Shown here: piece after piece, positions 51,182-61,568 of the stretch | Numbering within the stretch: the first letter of the stretch is position 1 | Layout of the letters: the number at the start of each line of letters is the position of its first letter | Source: Anaerolineales bacterium | Lineage (GTDB): Bacteria > Chloroflexota > Anaerolineae > Anaerolineales > Villigracilaceae | Reading direction: 5' to 3' | DNA length: 64,000 nucleotides | NCBI GenBank assembly: GCA_015075725.1 | Contig: JABTTV010000001.1 | Span: forward strand, 930,001 to 994,000 | Translations under genes and position numbers: made by a program | The notes under the pieces: generated by a model | Told to the model about the DNA's origin: nothing | Databases searched by the model: none | What the model saw: only the letters and a program-made list of their open reading frames with translations

Positions 51182-53152
51182 TTACAAAACTCGCAATTTG
51201 ATATTCGGATTCTTGTTCCAGGTCATTTCCACGCAGGTCCCCGAACCGATGGTGCTGGAGATGGACAGGTCGGCTCCGATGGCTTCAGCGCGTTCGTGCA
51301 TGATGCGCATGCCGAGGCTGGTCGGTTTGCTGGCAGCCATGTCGAAGCCGATGCCGTTATCGCAGGTTTCGAAATGCACCGATGAGGGTGAAACGAATAA
51401 TTTAACATCCACTTGGGTTGCCCGCGCGTATTTGAACACATTGTTCAGACTTTCCTGGGCTACACGATAAAAAGCGACCTGCACCTCCGGCGGGAGTTCG
51501 GACTCGCCTTCGACGGTCAATTTGATCGGTAACCGCGAACGGCCGATGAACGCTTCGCATAATTGCTTGATGAGATCGACAAGCCGCGTTTGGGTCAGTG
51601 TGGCGGGACGTAGTTCGAGAAGCAGCGTCCGCATTTCAGCCAGAGCGCCGCGCGTCAACTGGCGTAGTTCCTCCGTGGACTTCTTCGCCTCCTCCACATC
51701 CACTTCCCACAACTCGGGCAGTACCTCCGCTGTAAGGCTGGCAGAGAACAATGTTTGGGTCACTGCGTCGTGCAGGTCCCGGGCAAGGCGGGTCCGTTCC
51801 GCGGTCACGGCCTGGTCTGCGGCATTTTCGGCAAGCTCCTCTTCGATCTTAAGGCGTTGTTCGATCTCCTTGTGCAATCGTTGATTCGTTTCCTCCAGTT
51901 CGTGCGTTCGTTCAGTTACCCGCTTTTGAAGGGTGAGAAGATATTCCGCTTCCTGTTCCGCCAATCGTTCCGCTGTATGTTTTTGTTCCGTGATGTCCTC
52001 GATCATGCCTATCAGATATTCGGGCTTTTTACCGGCATTGCGGACATTCGTATATGTCACCCGACCCCAGAAAAGGGTGCCATCCTTGCGGATAAATCTT
52101 TTTTCAATTTGATACCGGTCGATCTCTCCCCGGGTCAGTTTCGCAAACAATTCATTGTCGAGAAAACGGTCATCGGGATGCGCCAACTGGGTGGGATCGA
52201 TCGTCATCAATTCATCCAGGGGGTAGCCCGTGATGCGCTCGGTTGCCTGGTTGATCTGCAATATTCTCCGATCCATGCCCATCAACGCCATGCCGACCGC
52301 TGCGTTATCGAACATGGCGCGGAAACGCGCCTCCGATGACCGCAGGCGTTCGGTCGATTCGCTCAATTCGGCAAGCGTCCGCTTATGTTCGCTGATATCC
52401 TCGACCAGGGCAAGGATGTACATGGGACGGCCGTCGAAACCCTTGACCGCTGAAAGTGTCGAACGAGCCCAAACCCAGTGGCCGTCCTTATGTTTGTATC
52501 GTTTTTCCACCTGATACGAATCGCGTTCGCCAGAAATCAGTTCCAAGAACAATATCCGATCAATATCACGGTCTTCCGGATGGGTATGTTCGATCACATC
52601 AAGATTCCGAAGTTCGTCTTCGCTGTAACCGAGCAGACCCCTGGCTTGCAAATTTCCCCGAATGACCCGCCGCTTCAGGTCCATCATCCCAATGCCGATC
52701 GCCGCACTGTCGAACATGGCGCGAAAACGGGCTTCTGATTCCTGCAATGCCAGCGTGGCTTGTTTGGATTCATCGATATCCTCGACCATAATGACCAGCT
52801 CGCGCGGTTTTCCTCCCTGCCCAGTCACTGCGGATATCGTCTGCCGCACCCAATAGATCTCGCCGTTCTTGCGCACGAAGCGGCTTTCGGATCGAAAGGT
52901 ATTGCGTTTTCCCTCCAGCAATTCCTGCATGGGGGCGAGCGCAAGGCTGCGGTCTTCGGGATAACTCATTGCCAGACCCGGCATATCGAGCAGCTCCCGC
53001 TCGCTGTACCCCGTCATGCGGACGATCGCCGGGTTGACCATGCGCGGGAAGCCGTCCAACCCCACCAACGCAATGCCAATGGCGGAATTTTCGAACATGG
53101 CGCGGAAACCCGCCTCAGCTTCCTGCAACTCGGTCAACAATTTATTTTGCAT
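51182..53152 (-). CDS. Multi-PAS sensor histidine kinase (NarX/LiaS-type HisKA_3)
   Basis: 656 residues with no membrane helix. Three consecutive PAS/PAC units (each opening ARFRAMFDNAAVGMAL-like and closing with an IEDITE-type phrase) span about 10-390. A coiled-coil linker leads to the HisKA_3 dimerisation domain with phospho-His in ARDLHDAVTQTLFS, then a HATPase with ESLNNVFKYARA and CDNGIGFDM. Soluble PAS sensing suggests a cytoplasmic redox or ligand signal. The regulator gene follows after 49 bases. Confidence 0.9.
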   Translation of the reverse strand: MQNKLLTELQEAEAGFRAMFENSAIGIALVGLDGFPRMVNPAIVRMTGYSERELLDMPGLAMSYPEDRSLALAPMQELLEGKRNTFRSESRFVRKNGEIYWVRQTISAVTGQGGKPRELVIMVEDIDESKQATLALQESEARFRAMFDSAAIGIGMMDLKRRVIRGNLQARGLLGYSEDELRNLDVIEHTHPEDRDIDRILFLELISGERDSYQVEKRYKHKDGHWVWARSTLSAVKGFDGRPMYILALVEDISEHKRTLAELSESTERLRSSEARFRAMFDNAAVGMALMGMDRRILQINQATERITGYPLDELMTIDPTQLAHPDDRFLDNELFAKLTRGEIDRYQIEKRFIRKDGTLFWGRVTYTNVRNAGKKPEYLIGMIEDITEQKHTAERLAEQEAEYLLTLQKRVTERTHELEETNQRLHKEIEQRLKIEEELAENAADQAVTAERTRLARDLHDAVTQTLFSASLTAEVLPELWEVDVEEAKKSTEELRQLTRGALAEMRTLLLELRPATLTQTRLVDLIKQLCEAFIGRSRLPIKLTVEGESELPPEVQVAFYRVAQESLNNVFKYARATQVDVKLFVSPSSVHFETCDNGIGFDMAASKPTSLGMRIMHERAEAIGADLSISSTIGSGTCVEMTWNKNPNIKLRVL

Positions 53153-53536
53153 GGTCGGTTTCCTGCACGCATCTTAATCATTCTAGCATCCGTTCTTCCG
53201 AATCCGACAATAATGATGACATTCCGCAGGCAGGAAAGGACGATGTTCATGACGCGATTCCCGGCATTCGTTTTCGGGACATCTACATGTTCAACAATGA
53301 CGTCATCGTCTCTCCCATATTTCATCCTAACGAAACGCGGGAGAATAAATCACCGGGGGCGGAAAGACCAGTTCTGCAATCAAGAGGGATAATTCCGACA
53401 TCCTGGGAAATATGAATTTGATGAAGAACGCGCCAAGCAGGAGGAGTTTCATGCGGATACCTTTTGATACCCACATTATGGTTCCAACTCCGAATTTCTC
53501 AGTCGTTTTCCAACCCAAACCCCCTCCAGTTTTCCA

Positions 53537-53666
53537 CCAATCATGAGTTTGGGAATCCATCCATGATTGGGCATTGTAGTTACAGTTTTGCAATATGCCT
53601 GCCCTGTTATGAACGATGGATTCGTTGTATAAATGAATCCATCGTTCAATGGATGGACGTCCATCC
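53537..53666. promoter_or_regulatory. Cluster of three inverted repeats before the diguanylate cyclase gene
   Basis: CCAATCATG/CATGATTGG (53537-53570), TGAACGATGGATTC with its exact complement (53610-53648, enclosing TATAAA), and the perfect palindrome GGATGGACGTCCATCC (53651-53666). GAATCCATC recurs in the first two. The rest of 53153-53681 shows no gene. This looks like a controlled promoter or structured leader. Confidence 0.55.
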
Positions 53667-53681
53667 CGAAAGGCGATCGCC

Positions 53682-55856
53682 ATGAAAACGAATCGCAAAC
53701 CAGTGCGCACAAATCGCGAGAAGCAGATGGGAAAGCCCCGTTTCTTCGAAGGGATCCTGCAAGCCTCCTCGGACGGTATTCTTGCGGTGAACCTGGATAA
53801 CGAAGTCCTGTTTGCCAATGAACGCTTCGTTGAGATGTGGCGCATCCCGCGGGAGTTGCTAAAGAGGAAGGACGATGCGCTTCTGCTCGAATCCGTTCTC
53901 GATCAATTGTCCGATCCGCAGGAGTTCCTCTACAAGGTGCGGGAATTGTACAACTCGGCGGTTGAGAGTTTCGACACGCTGTATTTCAAGGATGGCAGGA
54001 TATTCGAGCGTTTGTCGCGCCCGCTTCTGGATGGATCCGGATTGCAGGGCAGGGTTTGGTCATTTCGTGACATCACCGAGCGCAAGCGGGCGGAGGAAGA
54101 AACAAGGGAGGCTGAGGAACGATTGGAACTTTTCTTCTCGCAATCCCTCGACGGCTTTTTCTTCATGATGCTGGACGAACCCCTGCGGTGGGATGACGGC
54201 ACTGACAAAGAGCGCGCCCTCGACTATGCCTTCTCGCATATGCGCATCACCAGGGTCAACGATGCCATGCTCCATCAATATGGCGCAACCAAGGAACAGT
54301 TCCTCGGGCTGACCCCCAACGATTTCTTCGCCCACGATCCGGCGCAGGGAAAAAGCGTCTGGCGCAAGTTCTTCAATGAGGGGCGCCTGCATATTGAAAC
54401 AGACGAACGCCGCTTCGATGGAACGCAGATGTGGATCGAGGGCGATTACATTTGTATGTACGACGCGGCTGGTCGCATCACCGGGCATTTCGGCATCCAG
54501 CGCGAGATCACGGACCGCAAACGGATCGAGAACGCGCTGGCGTCTTCGGAGGCGGAACTGCGCGCCTTGTTTGCCTCGATGCATGACGTGGTGCTGGTCA
54601 TTGACCGGGAAGGGGTCTACCGCAAAATCGGTCCGACGAATCCCGGCTTACTGGTCCGCCCGCCCGCGGAACTGCTCGGGAAAAATCTACGGGACGTCTT
54701 TCCTTCGGGCGAAGCGGAACTTTTTCGCACAGTCGTGGAAAGGGTCCTGAAAACGAACCAGGTCGCGCACATCGAATACGAACTGCTCATCAACAGCCAG
54801 CCCTTGTGGTTTGAAGCCACCATCTCACCGCTGGATGCGGATAGCACGTTGTGGGTGGCGCACGACATCACACATCGCAAAGAAATAGAGGAGGCGCTGC
54901 GGACCGCCGAGGCGAATTATCGCGCCATTTTCGAATACGCAACCGTGGGCATATATCAATCCACACCCGGGGGGAAGTCCCTGAAAGCCAACCCGATGAT
55001 GGCCCGCATCTTTGGCTACGATTCACCCAAGGATTTCATCGAAGGCATATCGAGCATGGAAGCGGATTATTACGTAGACCCGGCTGACCGGAGGGAATTC
55101 CAACGGCGGATTACAGAGGAGGGCGAGGTGCATGGGTTGATCAGCGAGAACAAACGCAAAGACGGCGGGCGGATCTGGACACAGGAAAGCGCCCGAGCAG
55201 TGAGGGATTCTCAGGGGAACATTTTATATTACGAAGGCTTTGTCACTGACATCACTTCGCGCAGGCAAGCCGAGGAGGATTTGAGTCGCGCAAGGGACGC
55301 GCTAGAAGAAGCCAACCGCGAACTGCAGGATTCACTAGAGCGCGAAAAACGTCTGTCTTGCACCGACGGATTGACCGGGCTGTACAATCACCGCCATTTT
55401 TTCGAACTCGCCGCGCGCGAATTTCATGCCGCTTTACGGCATAGACGCCCGCTCTCCTTCCTGATGTTCGACATGGACGACTTCAAAAAGGTCAACGACA
55501 CGCTTGGGCACGCCGCGGGAGACGATCTGCTGTCGCAGGTGGCGCGCGCCGCCTTATCGCAAGTGCGCGCCTCCGATGTGATCGCGCGCTACGGCGGGGA
55601 CGAATTCATCGCCCTGCTTCCCCACGCCAGCGCGCAACAGGCGCTTCCGGTCGCGGAGCGCATTCGTGCCAGCGTGACTTCCCTGCGCATCGAGGGGATG
55701 GAGAAGAATCCCGAGATCACACTGAGCATCGGCATCGCCGAGTTGGTGCGCGAACCGCCAGACGAGAACGTCGAGCGCGTCATCCAACGCGCAGACGAAG
55801 CGCTTTATGCCGCCAAAGCACAAGGGCGCAACCGGACTGTGGTCTACGATGCGTAA
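53682..55856 (+). CDS. PAS-containing diguanylate cyclase (GGDEF)
   Basis: 724 residues from MKTNRKPVRT; the earlier ATG at 53649 lies in a palindrome. Four PAS/PAC units cover about 20-550 (FFEGILQASSDGILAVNLDN, LFASMHDVVLVIDREGVYRK, YRAIFEYATVGIYQSTPGGK), then a coiled linker and a GGDEF domain from about 560. The active-site motif RYGGDEFIALL is intact, and RASD five residues before it matches the inhibitory I-site. It should make cyclic di-GMP under ligand control and be product-inhibited. No membrane helix. The neighbour encodes an HD-GYP phosphodiesterase. Confidence 0.92.
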   Translation: MKTNRKPVRTNREKQMGKPRFFEGILQASSDGILAVNLDNEVLFANERFVEMWRIPRELLKRKDDALLLESVLDQLSDPQEFLYKVRELYNSAVESFDTLYFKDGRIFERLSRPLLDGSGLQGRVWSFRDITERKRAEEETREAEERLELFFSQSLDGFFFMMLDEPLRWDDGTDKERALDYAFSHMRITRVNDAMLHQYGATKEQFLGLTPNDFFAHDPAQGKSVWRKFFNEGRLHIETDERRFDGTQMWIEGDYICMYDAAGRITGHFGIQREITDRKRIENALASSEAELRALFASMHDVVLVIDREGVYRKIGPTNPGLLVRPPAELLGKNLRDVFPSGEAELFRTVVERVLKTNQVAHIEYELLINSQPLWFEATISPLDADSTLWVAHDITHRKEIEEALRTAEANYRAIFEYATVGIYQSTPGGKSLKANPMMARIFGYDSPKDFIEGISSMEADYYVDPADRREFQRRITEEGEVHGLISENKRKDGGRIWTQESARAVRDSQGNILYYEGFVTDITSRRQAEEDLSRARDALEEANRELQDSLEREKRLSCTDGLTGLYNHRHFFELAAREFHAALRHRRPLSFLMFDMDDFKKVNDTLGHAAGDDLLSQVARAALSQVRASDVIARYGGDEFIALLPHASAQQALPVAERIRASVTSLRIEGMEKNPEITLSIGIAELVREPPDENVERVIQRADEALYAAKAQGRNRTVVYDA

Positions 55857-56228
55857 TGGATCGCCTTCACCGTAGGAGGCGGATTTACTGAAGGCTTCTT
55901 TTGAACATCAAGGAATCATGTCCTTGGCTGACGCAGCACAGTACTTACGTTAAAATGAAATAAACAGAAACCTGACACACCAAGCTGGTATGCCATTCAA
56001 GACAAAGCGCAATGATGATAGTAAAGCCTGCTCGAATTTCGATGGGAAACGAGGGAAATCGCGCGTCACCGCCCTGCGAGTCGGTGCGGATGCTCCTTGC
56101 GAATATCCGATAGGAGCAAGACATTGATTCCCTTGACTTTAGTACTGGCGATTTATTCCGCAGGCAATGACAAAACGAAGATGCTGGGTTTGCATCTTGG
56201 AGGCCTTTGATGGAGAACAGGTCTATTT
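55857..56228. other. Intergenic region, nothing recognised
   Basis: No gene, strong terminator or clear promoter was found between the two cyclic di-GMP genes. Confidence 0.4.
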
Positions 56229-59200
56229 ATGACCAACAGAAATGCTCGCTTCAGGGCAAACCGGATAACAGGCTCTGCCATGAGTGACGGACCCGGCAAT
56301 CTATTCTTCAACCACAATCCCCTGCCGATGTGGGTCTATGACCTGGAAACATACCAGTTTCTGGAGGTCAACCATGCGGCAGTGGAAAAATACGGGTGGT
56401 CCGAAGCCGAATTTCTGTCCATGACCATCAAGGATATCCGCCCGACCGAAGACGTTCCCCGGTTGGTCGAAAATGTCGAACACGTCACGGAAGGTCTCGA
56501 TGAGGCGGGAGTCTGGCGGCACATCAGGAAAGACGGCAGCCTCATCTTTGTGGAGATCGTCTCGCACACTCTCGAATACAAAGGCCGCCACGCCGAACTT
56601 GTAGTCGCCATGGACGTAACCGAGCGAAAACAGGCGGAAAAGGCTCTACGCGAGAGCGAGGAACGATTCCGCTCTTATATCGAAAACGCCAATGACAACA
56701 TTTTTACACTCGACCTCCACGGGAGGATAACCAGCGCAAACCGGGCAATGTACGAAAAGCTCGGCTGTACTGAATCGGAGTTGCTGGGCAAGTCCGCGCT
56801 GGAGTTGGCTGCTCCCGAGTGGCGGGCGGAGATTGCGCATGCTTTGCAACGCATCTGGGTCGGGGAATCCATTGAAGAAGTCGAACTCCCCATTCAAACG
56901 TTCGATGGAAAAACCTTCATCGTACAGATACGCGGACGCGCCATTTACAAAGATGGAAAACTCGTTGAAACCCTTCACATCGCCCGCGACGTGACCGAAC
57001 AGAAACGGGCAGAACAGGAAATTAAAAACAACGAGGAACGCTTTCGAGCCCTGATCGAGCACGGGCGCGATAATATTTCCCTGTTGTCGGCAAGCGGCGA
57101 ATTGCTGTGGGAAAGCCTTTCCGCCTCCAGCACGCTCGGATTCGCGCCCAACCAGTTTGTTGGACGGAACATCTTCGAACTCATGCACCCTGAAGACCTT
57201 GCATGGACCCAAGCCATGTTCGAGCAGGTCGTGCAAACGCCGGGCGAGAGCAAAGAGGGCATCTTCCGCCTGCGCCACAACGATGGTTCCTGGCGGTGGA
57301 TCGAAGCCACCGCCACAAACCTGCTCGAAGAATCTCACGTGCAAGCGGTCGTTGTCAATTACCGTGACATCTCTGCGCGTAAACAGGCCGAAGCCTCCCT
57401 GCGCCTGCGCGGAGCCGCACTGGAAGCTGCCGCCAATGCCATCGTCATCACAGATACAGAGGGAATCATACAATGGATCAACCCGGCATTCACCCGCCTG
57501 ACCGGATATTCGATGGAGGAAGCCGTCGGCAAGAACCCACGCATCTTAAAATCCGGCACACAAAACGAAGCGTTTTACAAGGAACTCTGGGATACGATCC
57601 ATGCCGGCAAACCCTGGCATGGCGAGTTGACCAACAAACGCAAGGACGGCTTGCTCTACCACGAAGAACAACTCATTACCCCACTCATCGATTCGACCGG
57701 ACAGATCACGCACTTCATCGCCATCAAGCAGGATATTACCGAGCGCAAACGGACGGAAGCTGAGATCCGCCAGCGTGTTCGCGAATTGGAGACTGTAAAT
57801 CGTATCTCCATTGCCTTGCGGGCGTCGAGCAATCAAAAACATGCTCTGGCCATTTTGCTCGAAGAAATTATTAACGTATTCGACACACGCCACGGGGTCA
57901 TCAGTTTGTGGGATCCAGAAACTGAACGATTGAATCAGGTGATCGCCCGCGGCTGGCTTGCAGAGATAACAGAACGCCCAATTCGATCTGGAGAAGGGAT
58001 TTTTGGGATTGTTTTCGCCAGCGGGGAAACCCACGTTTCGACCGAATTCGCCAGTGATCCGCTTACACTGCCTGAGTCCCGCCCGCTTCTTCACCCTGGG
58101 TGGGGAGGCGCATGCCTCCCGATCCGTTCCAATGAGAAAATCCTGGGCGTGTTGACCCTGGCCCTTCCCAGCCAACGTGCATTTCGCCGGGAAGATCTCC
58201 GCCTCCTCCAAACGCTTGCTGAAATGGCTGGAACAACCTTACATCGCATGAGCCTGAATCAAGAGGTGCGACTTCACCTGGAAAGACTTCAATCATTGCG
58301 TCAGATCGATATGGCTATCACCGGCAGTTTTGACCGCCGTACCACTCTTGAAACCATTCTCACCCAGGTCATTTCGCAACTTGAAGTCAGTGCCGCCGAT
58401 ATTCTTATGCTCGACCCCAAAGTGAATGCAATGCATTTGGGAGCCTATCAAGGCTTCACCAACCCTTTGGACGAATTAGTATATGTCCCGATTGGTGAGG
58501 GCTTTGCGGGCATCGCTGTCTCGGAAAAACGGGCAGTCAACGCCGACATGGAAACTGTCCGCCGCGTTCCCGAGTTTTACCATCTTTGGCAAAGGGAGGG
58601 ATTCTCCAGCTACTACGCTGTTCCGTTGATCGCAAAAGGCCACCCGATCGGCGTTCTTGAAACCTATCAACGGAGTACGATCACGCCCAACAAGGAATGG
58701 TTCAATTTCATTGAAATGATCGCCGGGCAGGCGGCCATTGCCCTCGAGAATGCCGGATTGTTGGAAGACCTGGAAAGTGCGAACGCCGAGTTGATGCAGG
58801 CATACGACTCCACCATCGAAGGATGGTCCCACGCGATGGATTTGCGCGACAGGGAAACCGAAGGACATACCCAGCGCGTCTCTGATCGGACCATAAAATT
58901 GGCGCGCCAAATGGGTATTCCCGAAGCCGACATGATTCACATCCGCCGCGGCGCGCTCCTGCACGACATCGGCAAAATGGGCATTCCCGATGACATCCTG
59001 CTCAAACCCGGTCCGCTAACCGACGAAGAATGGAGCGTCATGCGCCGCCATCCGGAATACGCTTACGAGATGCTCGCCCCAATCGAATACCTGCGCCCCG
59101 CGCTGGATATTCCCCATTACCACCACGAAAAATGGGACGGCACGGGGTACCCGCACGGGCTGAAAGGCGACGAGATTCCCCTCGCTGCGCGAATCTTCGC

Positions 59201-59354
59201 CATCGCAGATGTGTGGGACGCCCTCACCAGCGATCGTCCCTACCGCCCTGCCTGGAGTCGTGAACAGGCGTTTGAATACATTCGGGAACAATCCGGGAAA
59301 CACTTTGACCCCCAGGTGGTTGAGGAGTTTTTCAAAATCATCGGGAATGTATAA
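56229..59354 (+). CDS. PAS-GAF-HD-GYP cyclic di-GMP phosphodiesterase
   Basis: 1041 residues. Four PAS/PAC units (about 25-510), two GAF domains (~520-680 and ~690-845), then an HD-GYP domain. HD is in LLHDIGKMGIPDDILLKPGP, and the GYP motif is HHEKWDGTGYPHGLKG, with ADVWDALTSDRPYR after it, all intact. It should hydrolyse cyclic di-GMP under control of cytoplasmic ligands or redox state. Several later Met codons could start translation, notably at MSDGPGNLFF (56280). It forms an opposing pair with the upstream cyclase. Confidence 0.92.
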   Translation: MTNRNARFRANRITGSAMSDGPGNLFFNHNPLPMWVYDLETYQFLEVNHAAVEKYGWSEAEFLSMTIKDIRPTEDVPRLVENVEHVTEGLDEAGVWRHIRKDGSLIFVEIVSHTLEYKGRHAELVVAMDVTERKQAEKALRESEERFRSYIENANDNIFTLDLHGRITSANRAMYEKLGCTESELLGKSALELAAPEWRAEIAHALQRIWVGESIEEVELPIQTFDGKTFIVQIRGRAIYKDGKLVETLHIARDVTEQKRAEQEIKNNEERFRALIEHGRDNISLLSASGELLWESLSASSTLGFAPNQFVGRNIFELMHPEDLAWTQAMFEQVVQTPGESKEGIFRLRHNDGSWRWIEATATNLLEESHVQAVVVNYRDISARKQAEASLRLRGAALEAAANAIVITDTEGIIQWINPAFTRLTGYSMEEAVGKNPRILKSGTQNEAFYKELWDTIHAGKPWHGELTNKRKDGLLYHEEQLITPLIDSTGQITHFIAIKQDITERKRTEAEIRQRVRELETVNRISIALRASSNQKHALAILLEEIINVFDTRHGVISLWDPETERLNQVIARGWLAEITERPIRSGEGIFGIVFASGETHVSTEFASDPLTLPESRPLLHPGWGGACLPIRSNEKILGVLTLALPSQRAFRREDLRLLQTLAEMAGTTLHRMSLNQEVRLHLERLQSLRQIDMAITGSFDRRTTLETILTQVISQLEVSAADILMLDPKVNAMHLGAYQGFTNPLDELVYVPIGEGFAGIAVSEKRAVNADMETVRRVPEFYHLWQREGFSSYYAVPLIAKGHPIGVLETYQRSTITPNKEWFNFIEMIAGQAAIALENAGLLEDLESANAELMQAYDSTIEGWSHAMDLRDRETEGHTQRVSDRTIKLARQMGIPEADMIHIRRGALLHDIGKMGIPDDILLKPGPLTDEEWSVMRRHPEYAYEMLAPIEYLRPALDIPHYHHEKWDGTGYPHGLKGDEIPLAARIFAIADVWDALTSDRPYRPAWSREQAFEYIREQSGKHFDPQVVEEFFKIIGNV

Positions 59355-59452
59355 AATCCTCTCACTGCAAGTGACTGTAGTTTCGAAAGTGACACTCACC
59401 AGTTCTACCAACAGGTCAATCGAGTCATCCAACCCAGAGTGAGAAGCCAACT

Positions 59453-59680
59453 ATGAACTTGAACCCATCCTTTGTCAAACCACGGTACGACTTCGGCGGC
59501 TTTGCCGGTATCCCGAATCGAATCAAGGAAGCGTTCGCATCGCGTAAATGCGACACCGTTGTACCCTTCTTCATGGATGCCTTCGGCTGTCAGGGTCGAG
59601 TTTCTCCGGGTTGGGGATCGCAAACCACCGCCAATAATCCAGGCGTGAAACGTGCCAACTGCGCCAGCGGCGCTGATTAA
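59453..59680 (+). pseudogene. N-terminal remnant of an alkaline-phosphatase-superfamily gene
   Basis: The first ~45 codons (NLNPSFVKPRYDFGGFAGIP, then a segment ending TVVPFFMDAFG) resemble the start of Anaerolineae alkaline phosphatase-like proteins, in which VVLFLVDGFG carries the metal-binding Asp. After that the reading turns into unrelated sequence and stops. I take it as a truncated gene start. The rest of 59355-59774 shows nothing else. Confidence 0.45.
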
Positions 59681-59774
59681 GGATCGTCGCGCGGAGCAAA
59701 ACTCGCGATGACGTCAATAGTCTTCTTCGTTCCGATAGTTGCGTAATGTCAGTTTCATTGTTAAAGCATCCTTG

Positions 59775-60599
59775 TTATGATTTTGCCGACACCCCGCGCG
59801 CAAAAAGTGCAAACGGGATGAAGCAGATCGTCCCCATCACGAAGATCACGATGACATCAACCAACGCAAATGGCGTACCGGTAAGGAATGGCTGCAATAG
59901 CAGGAGGGCGATCAATGCGATGAACAACATAGAGCCCTGAAAGAGCAATCCCATACCTGTGACATATCCCAATTCTTTGCGTTTCCAAAGCATGATGCCG
60001 CCAATGACCCAGGCGGGCGTGGTGAGAAAATCTGCGATATTGACGGCGAGTTCCGTTTCTGCGGGCGGGGTTCCGCTGGTAAGCGCTCCGGCCATCACAC
60101 CGATCACACGTAAAAGGAAAAGGATGCCGAACCCAGCAAGGACGCCGCCTCCGAATCGTTCATGGACCGAGCCGCTGAGCCTTTGTTGGACGGCTTTCCC
60201 GTTAATGAGCGCGACGAGGGCAACAAGCGCGTATACGGAAAGCATCATCAGGATGAGATGCATTGGAAACATCCAGTTGAACGGCATGGCGAAAACGTAG
60301 GCGGTGTAGTTGTAAAACACGAAGAACAGCGCGCCGGGCCAGCACAGCAAGCCGATGAGTTTGCCGCGCCATGCCAGCCACATCGAGCCGAGCAGGATGG
60401 GCAACCCGACAAGAAGGTTTACCACATCATTGGGAATGAACGTTCGCGCCAACTCCTCTGTCGGGTAGATGATGGTGTTGTATTGAAGACCGATCACCGA
60501 GGCGATCAACATCAAAATGGCGATGATGAATGAAAAGATGTAGTATGGCGCAAGTTTGCCCTTGATGAGCAGGGTGAGTTGGTCATTCCTTGTGTTCAT
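59775..60599 (-). CDS. Polytopic membrane protein of unknown function
   Basis: 274 residues with about seven or eight membrane helices (YYIFSFIIAILMLIASVIGL, VNLLVGLPILLGSMWLAWRG, LGYVTGMGLLFQGSMLFIAL). No catalytic motif. Its start overlaps the end of the preceding small membrane protein by 17 bases, so the two are probably co-translated. Similar proteins in related bacteria are uncharacterised. Confidence 0.7.
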   Translation of the reverse strand: MNTRNDQLTLLIKGKLAPYYIFSFIIAILMLIASVIGLQYNTIIYPTEELARTFIPNDVVNLLVGLPILLGSMWLAWRGKLIGLLCWPGALFFVFYNYTAYVFAMPFNWMFPMHLILMMLSVYALVALVALINGKAVQQRLSGSVHERFGGGVLAGFGILFLLRVIGVMAGALTSGTPPAETELAVNIADFLTTPAWVIGGIMLWKRKELGYVTGMGLLFQGSMLFIALIALLLLQPFLTGTPFALVDVIVIFVMGTICFIPFALFARGVSAKS

Positions 60600-60858
60600 T
60601 ATCGCTTCTCCAGAGTGTTCCTATCCATGCTCCAAGTCGGGCAGTGTAGACGACGACATTGTATGAACTTCCCAACAGGAGCAGGACGACGGCGGGAAAC
60701 AAAGCCGCGAAACCTGCTATTCGATTTGCTGATATGGTCATAACGGCAGATGCCAGAAAAAACAACCCAACGATCAAGATCAAACGACGATACATCAGAA
60801 TGAGATAAACCAAATAATATTCGAGCCGCTCAAGCGTCAGCCGCCTACGATTGGACAC
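60583..60858 (-). CDS. Small membrane protein, two to three helices
   Basis: 91 residues. Helices at about 13-30 (YLVYLILMYRRLILIVGLFF) and 38-75 (GFAALFPAVVLLLLGSSYNV), with a charged C-terminus. It overlaps both neighbours, by 14 bases upstream and 17 downstream, marking a tight operon. No family recognised. Confidence 0.6.
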   Translation of the reverse strand: MSNRRRLTLERLEYYLVYLILMYRRLILIVGLFFLASAVMTISANRIAGFAALFPAVVLLLLGSSYNVVVYTARLGAWIGTLWRSDNEHKE

Positions 60859-61510
60859 GATCTGTTCTCCCGAGTAGAATGCTCTGCGCCAGCACCCAGG
60901 TAATTGAGGTGAAAAACGCCAGCCATTCCCAGATGACCGGTGTTGCCCGGCTCACCACGCCTTGCTCAAGCAGCACCACCAGAGTCACAAACACGAAATA
61001 GACAATGACCATCGCCAGGCTCAACAGCGGCAAGCCCCGGGGGATGCTTTTCAGCGACCACTCCTTGATGAAGATGATCGTTTGAAGCACCACCACGCCG
61101 AAGAAATACAAGCCGATGCCCGTTTTATGGACGACGGGAGATACACTAAAAGGAGTGGCGGTCATCAACGCGGTTCCGGCGGTGGAAAAGAAGCCGATGA
61201 TGAGGGTTGCAATGGCGAATGCTTTGCCTGCGCCCAGTTGCTGGAGCCGCATGACCAGCAACACCAGCACAAGATAACGAATGGGAACCGCGATGAGCGT
61301 GCCCGAATTCCAGATAATCTGCGACCAGCCGGGCGTATCGCTCATGTCGCTGAGGTAAGTAGTCAAGGGCGAAAAATCGGGGTGATCGGGGAGATAGGCG
61401 ATGACCATTCCGACAGTGATCAGAATTGCCCACGTCCCGCCGAGGATGCCGACCAGTCTCAACGCGGAGGGAATATGGATTGTCATATTTCTTACAGTTT
61501 GCACGGACAT
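60845..61510 (-). CDS. DUF998-like membrane protein
   Basis: 221 residues from MSVQTVRNMT with AAGGAG seven bases before; an earlier ATG at 61558 lacks support. About six membrane helices. LTTYLSDMSDTPGWSQIIWN followed by a helix, and FSVSPVVHKTGIGLYFFG, fit the DUF998/Frag1-like group. Function unknown. It lies 58 bases after the XRE gene and heads a three-gene overlap operon. Confidence 0.68.
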   Translation of the reverse strand: MSVQTVRNMTIHIPSALRLVGILGGTWAILITVGMVIAYLPDHPDFSPLTTYLSDMSDTPGWSQIIWNSGTLIAVPIRYLVLVLLVMRLQQLGAGKAFAIATLIIGFFSTAGTALMTATPFSVSPVVHKTGIGLYFFGVVVLQTIIFIKEWSLKSIPRGLPLLSLAMVIVYFVFVTLVVLLEQGVVSRATPVIWEWLAFFTSITWVLAQSILLGRTDRVQS

Positions 61511-61568
61511 AAATGACTCCTTTTTTATAGTGACAGCCATCTTGCAGATGACTGTCACCTTGTTGGTT

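Noticed and set aside
53327..53845. 172-codon minus-strand frame
   Set aside because: It spans inverted repeats and the start of the diguanylate cyclase gene, with no family features.
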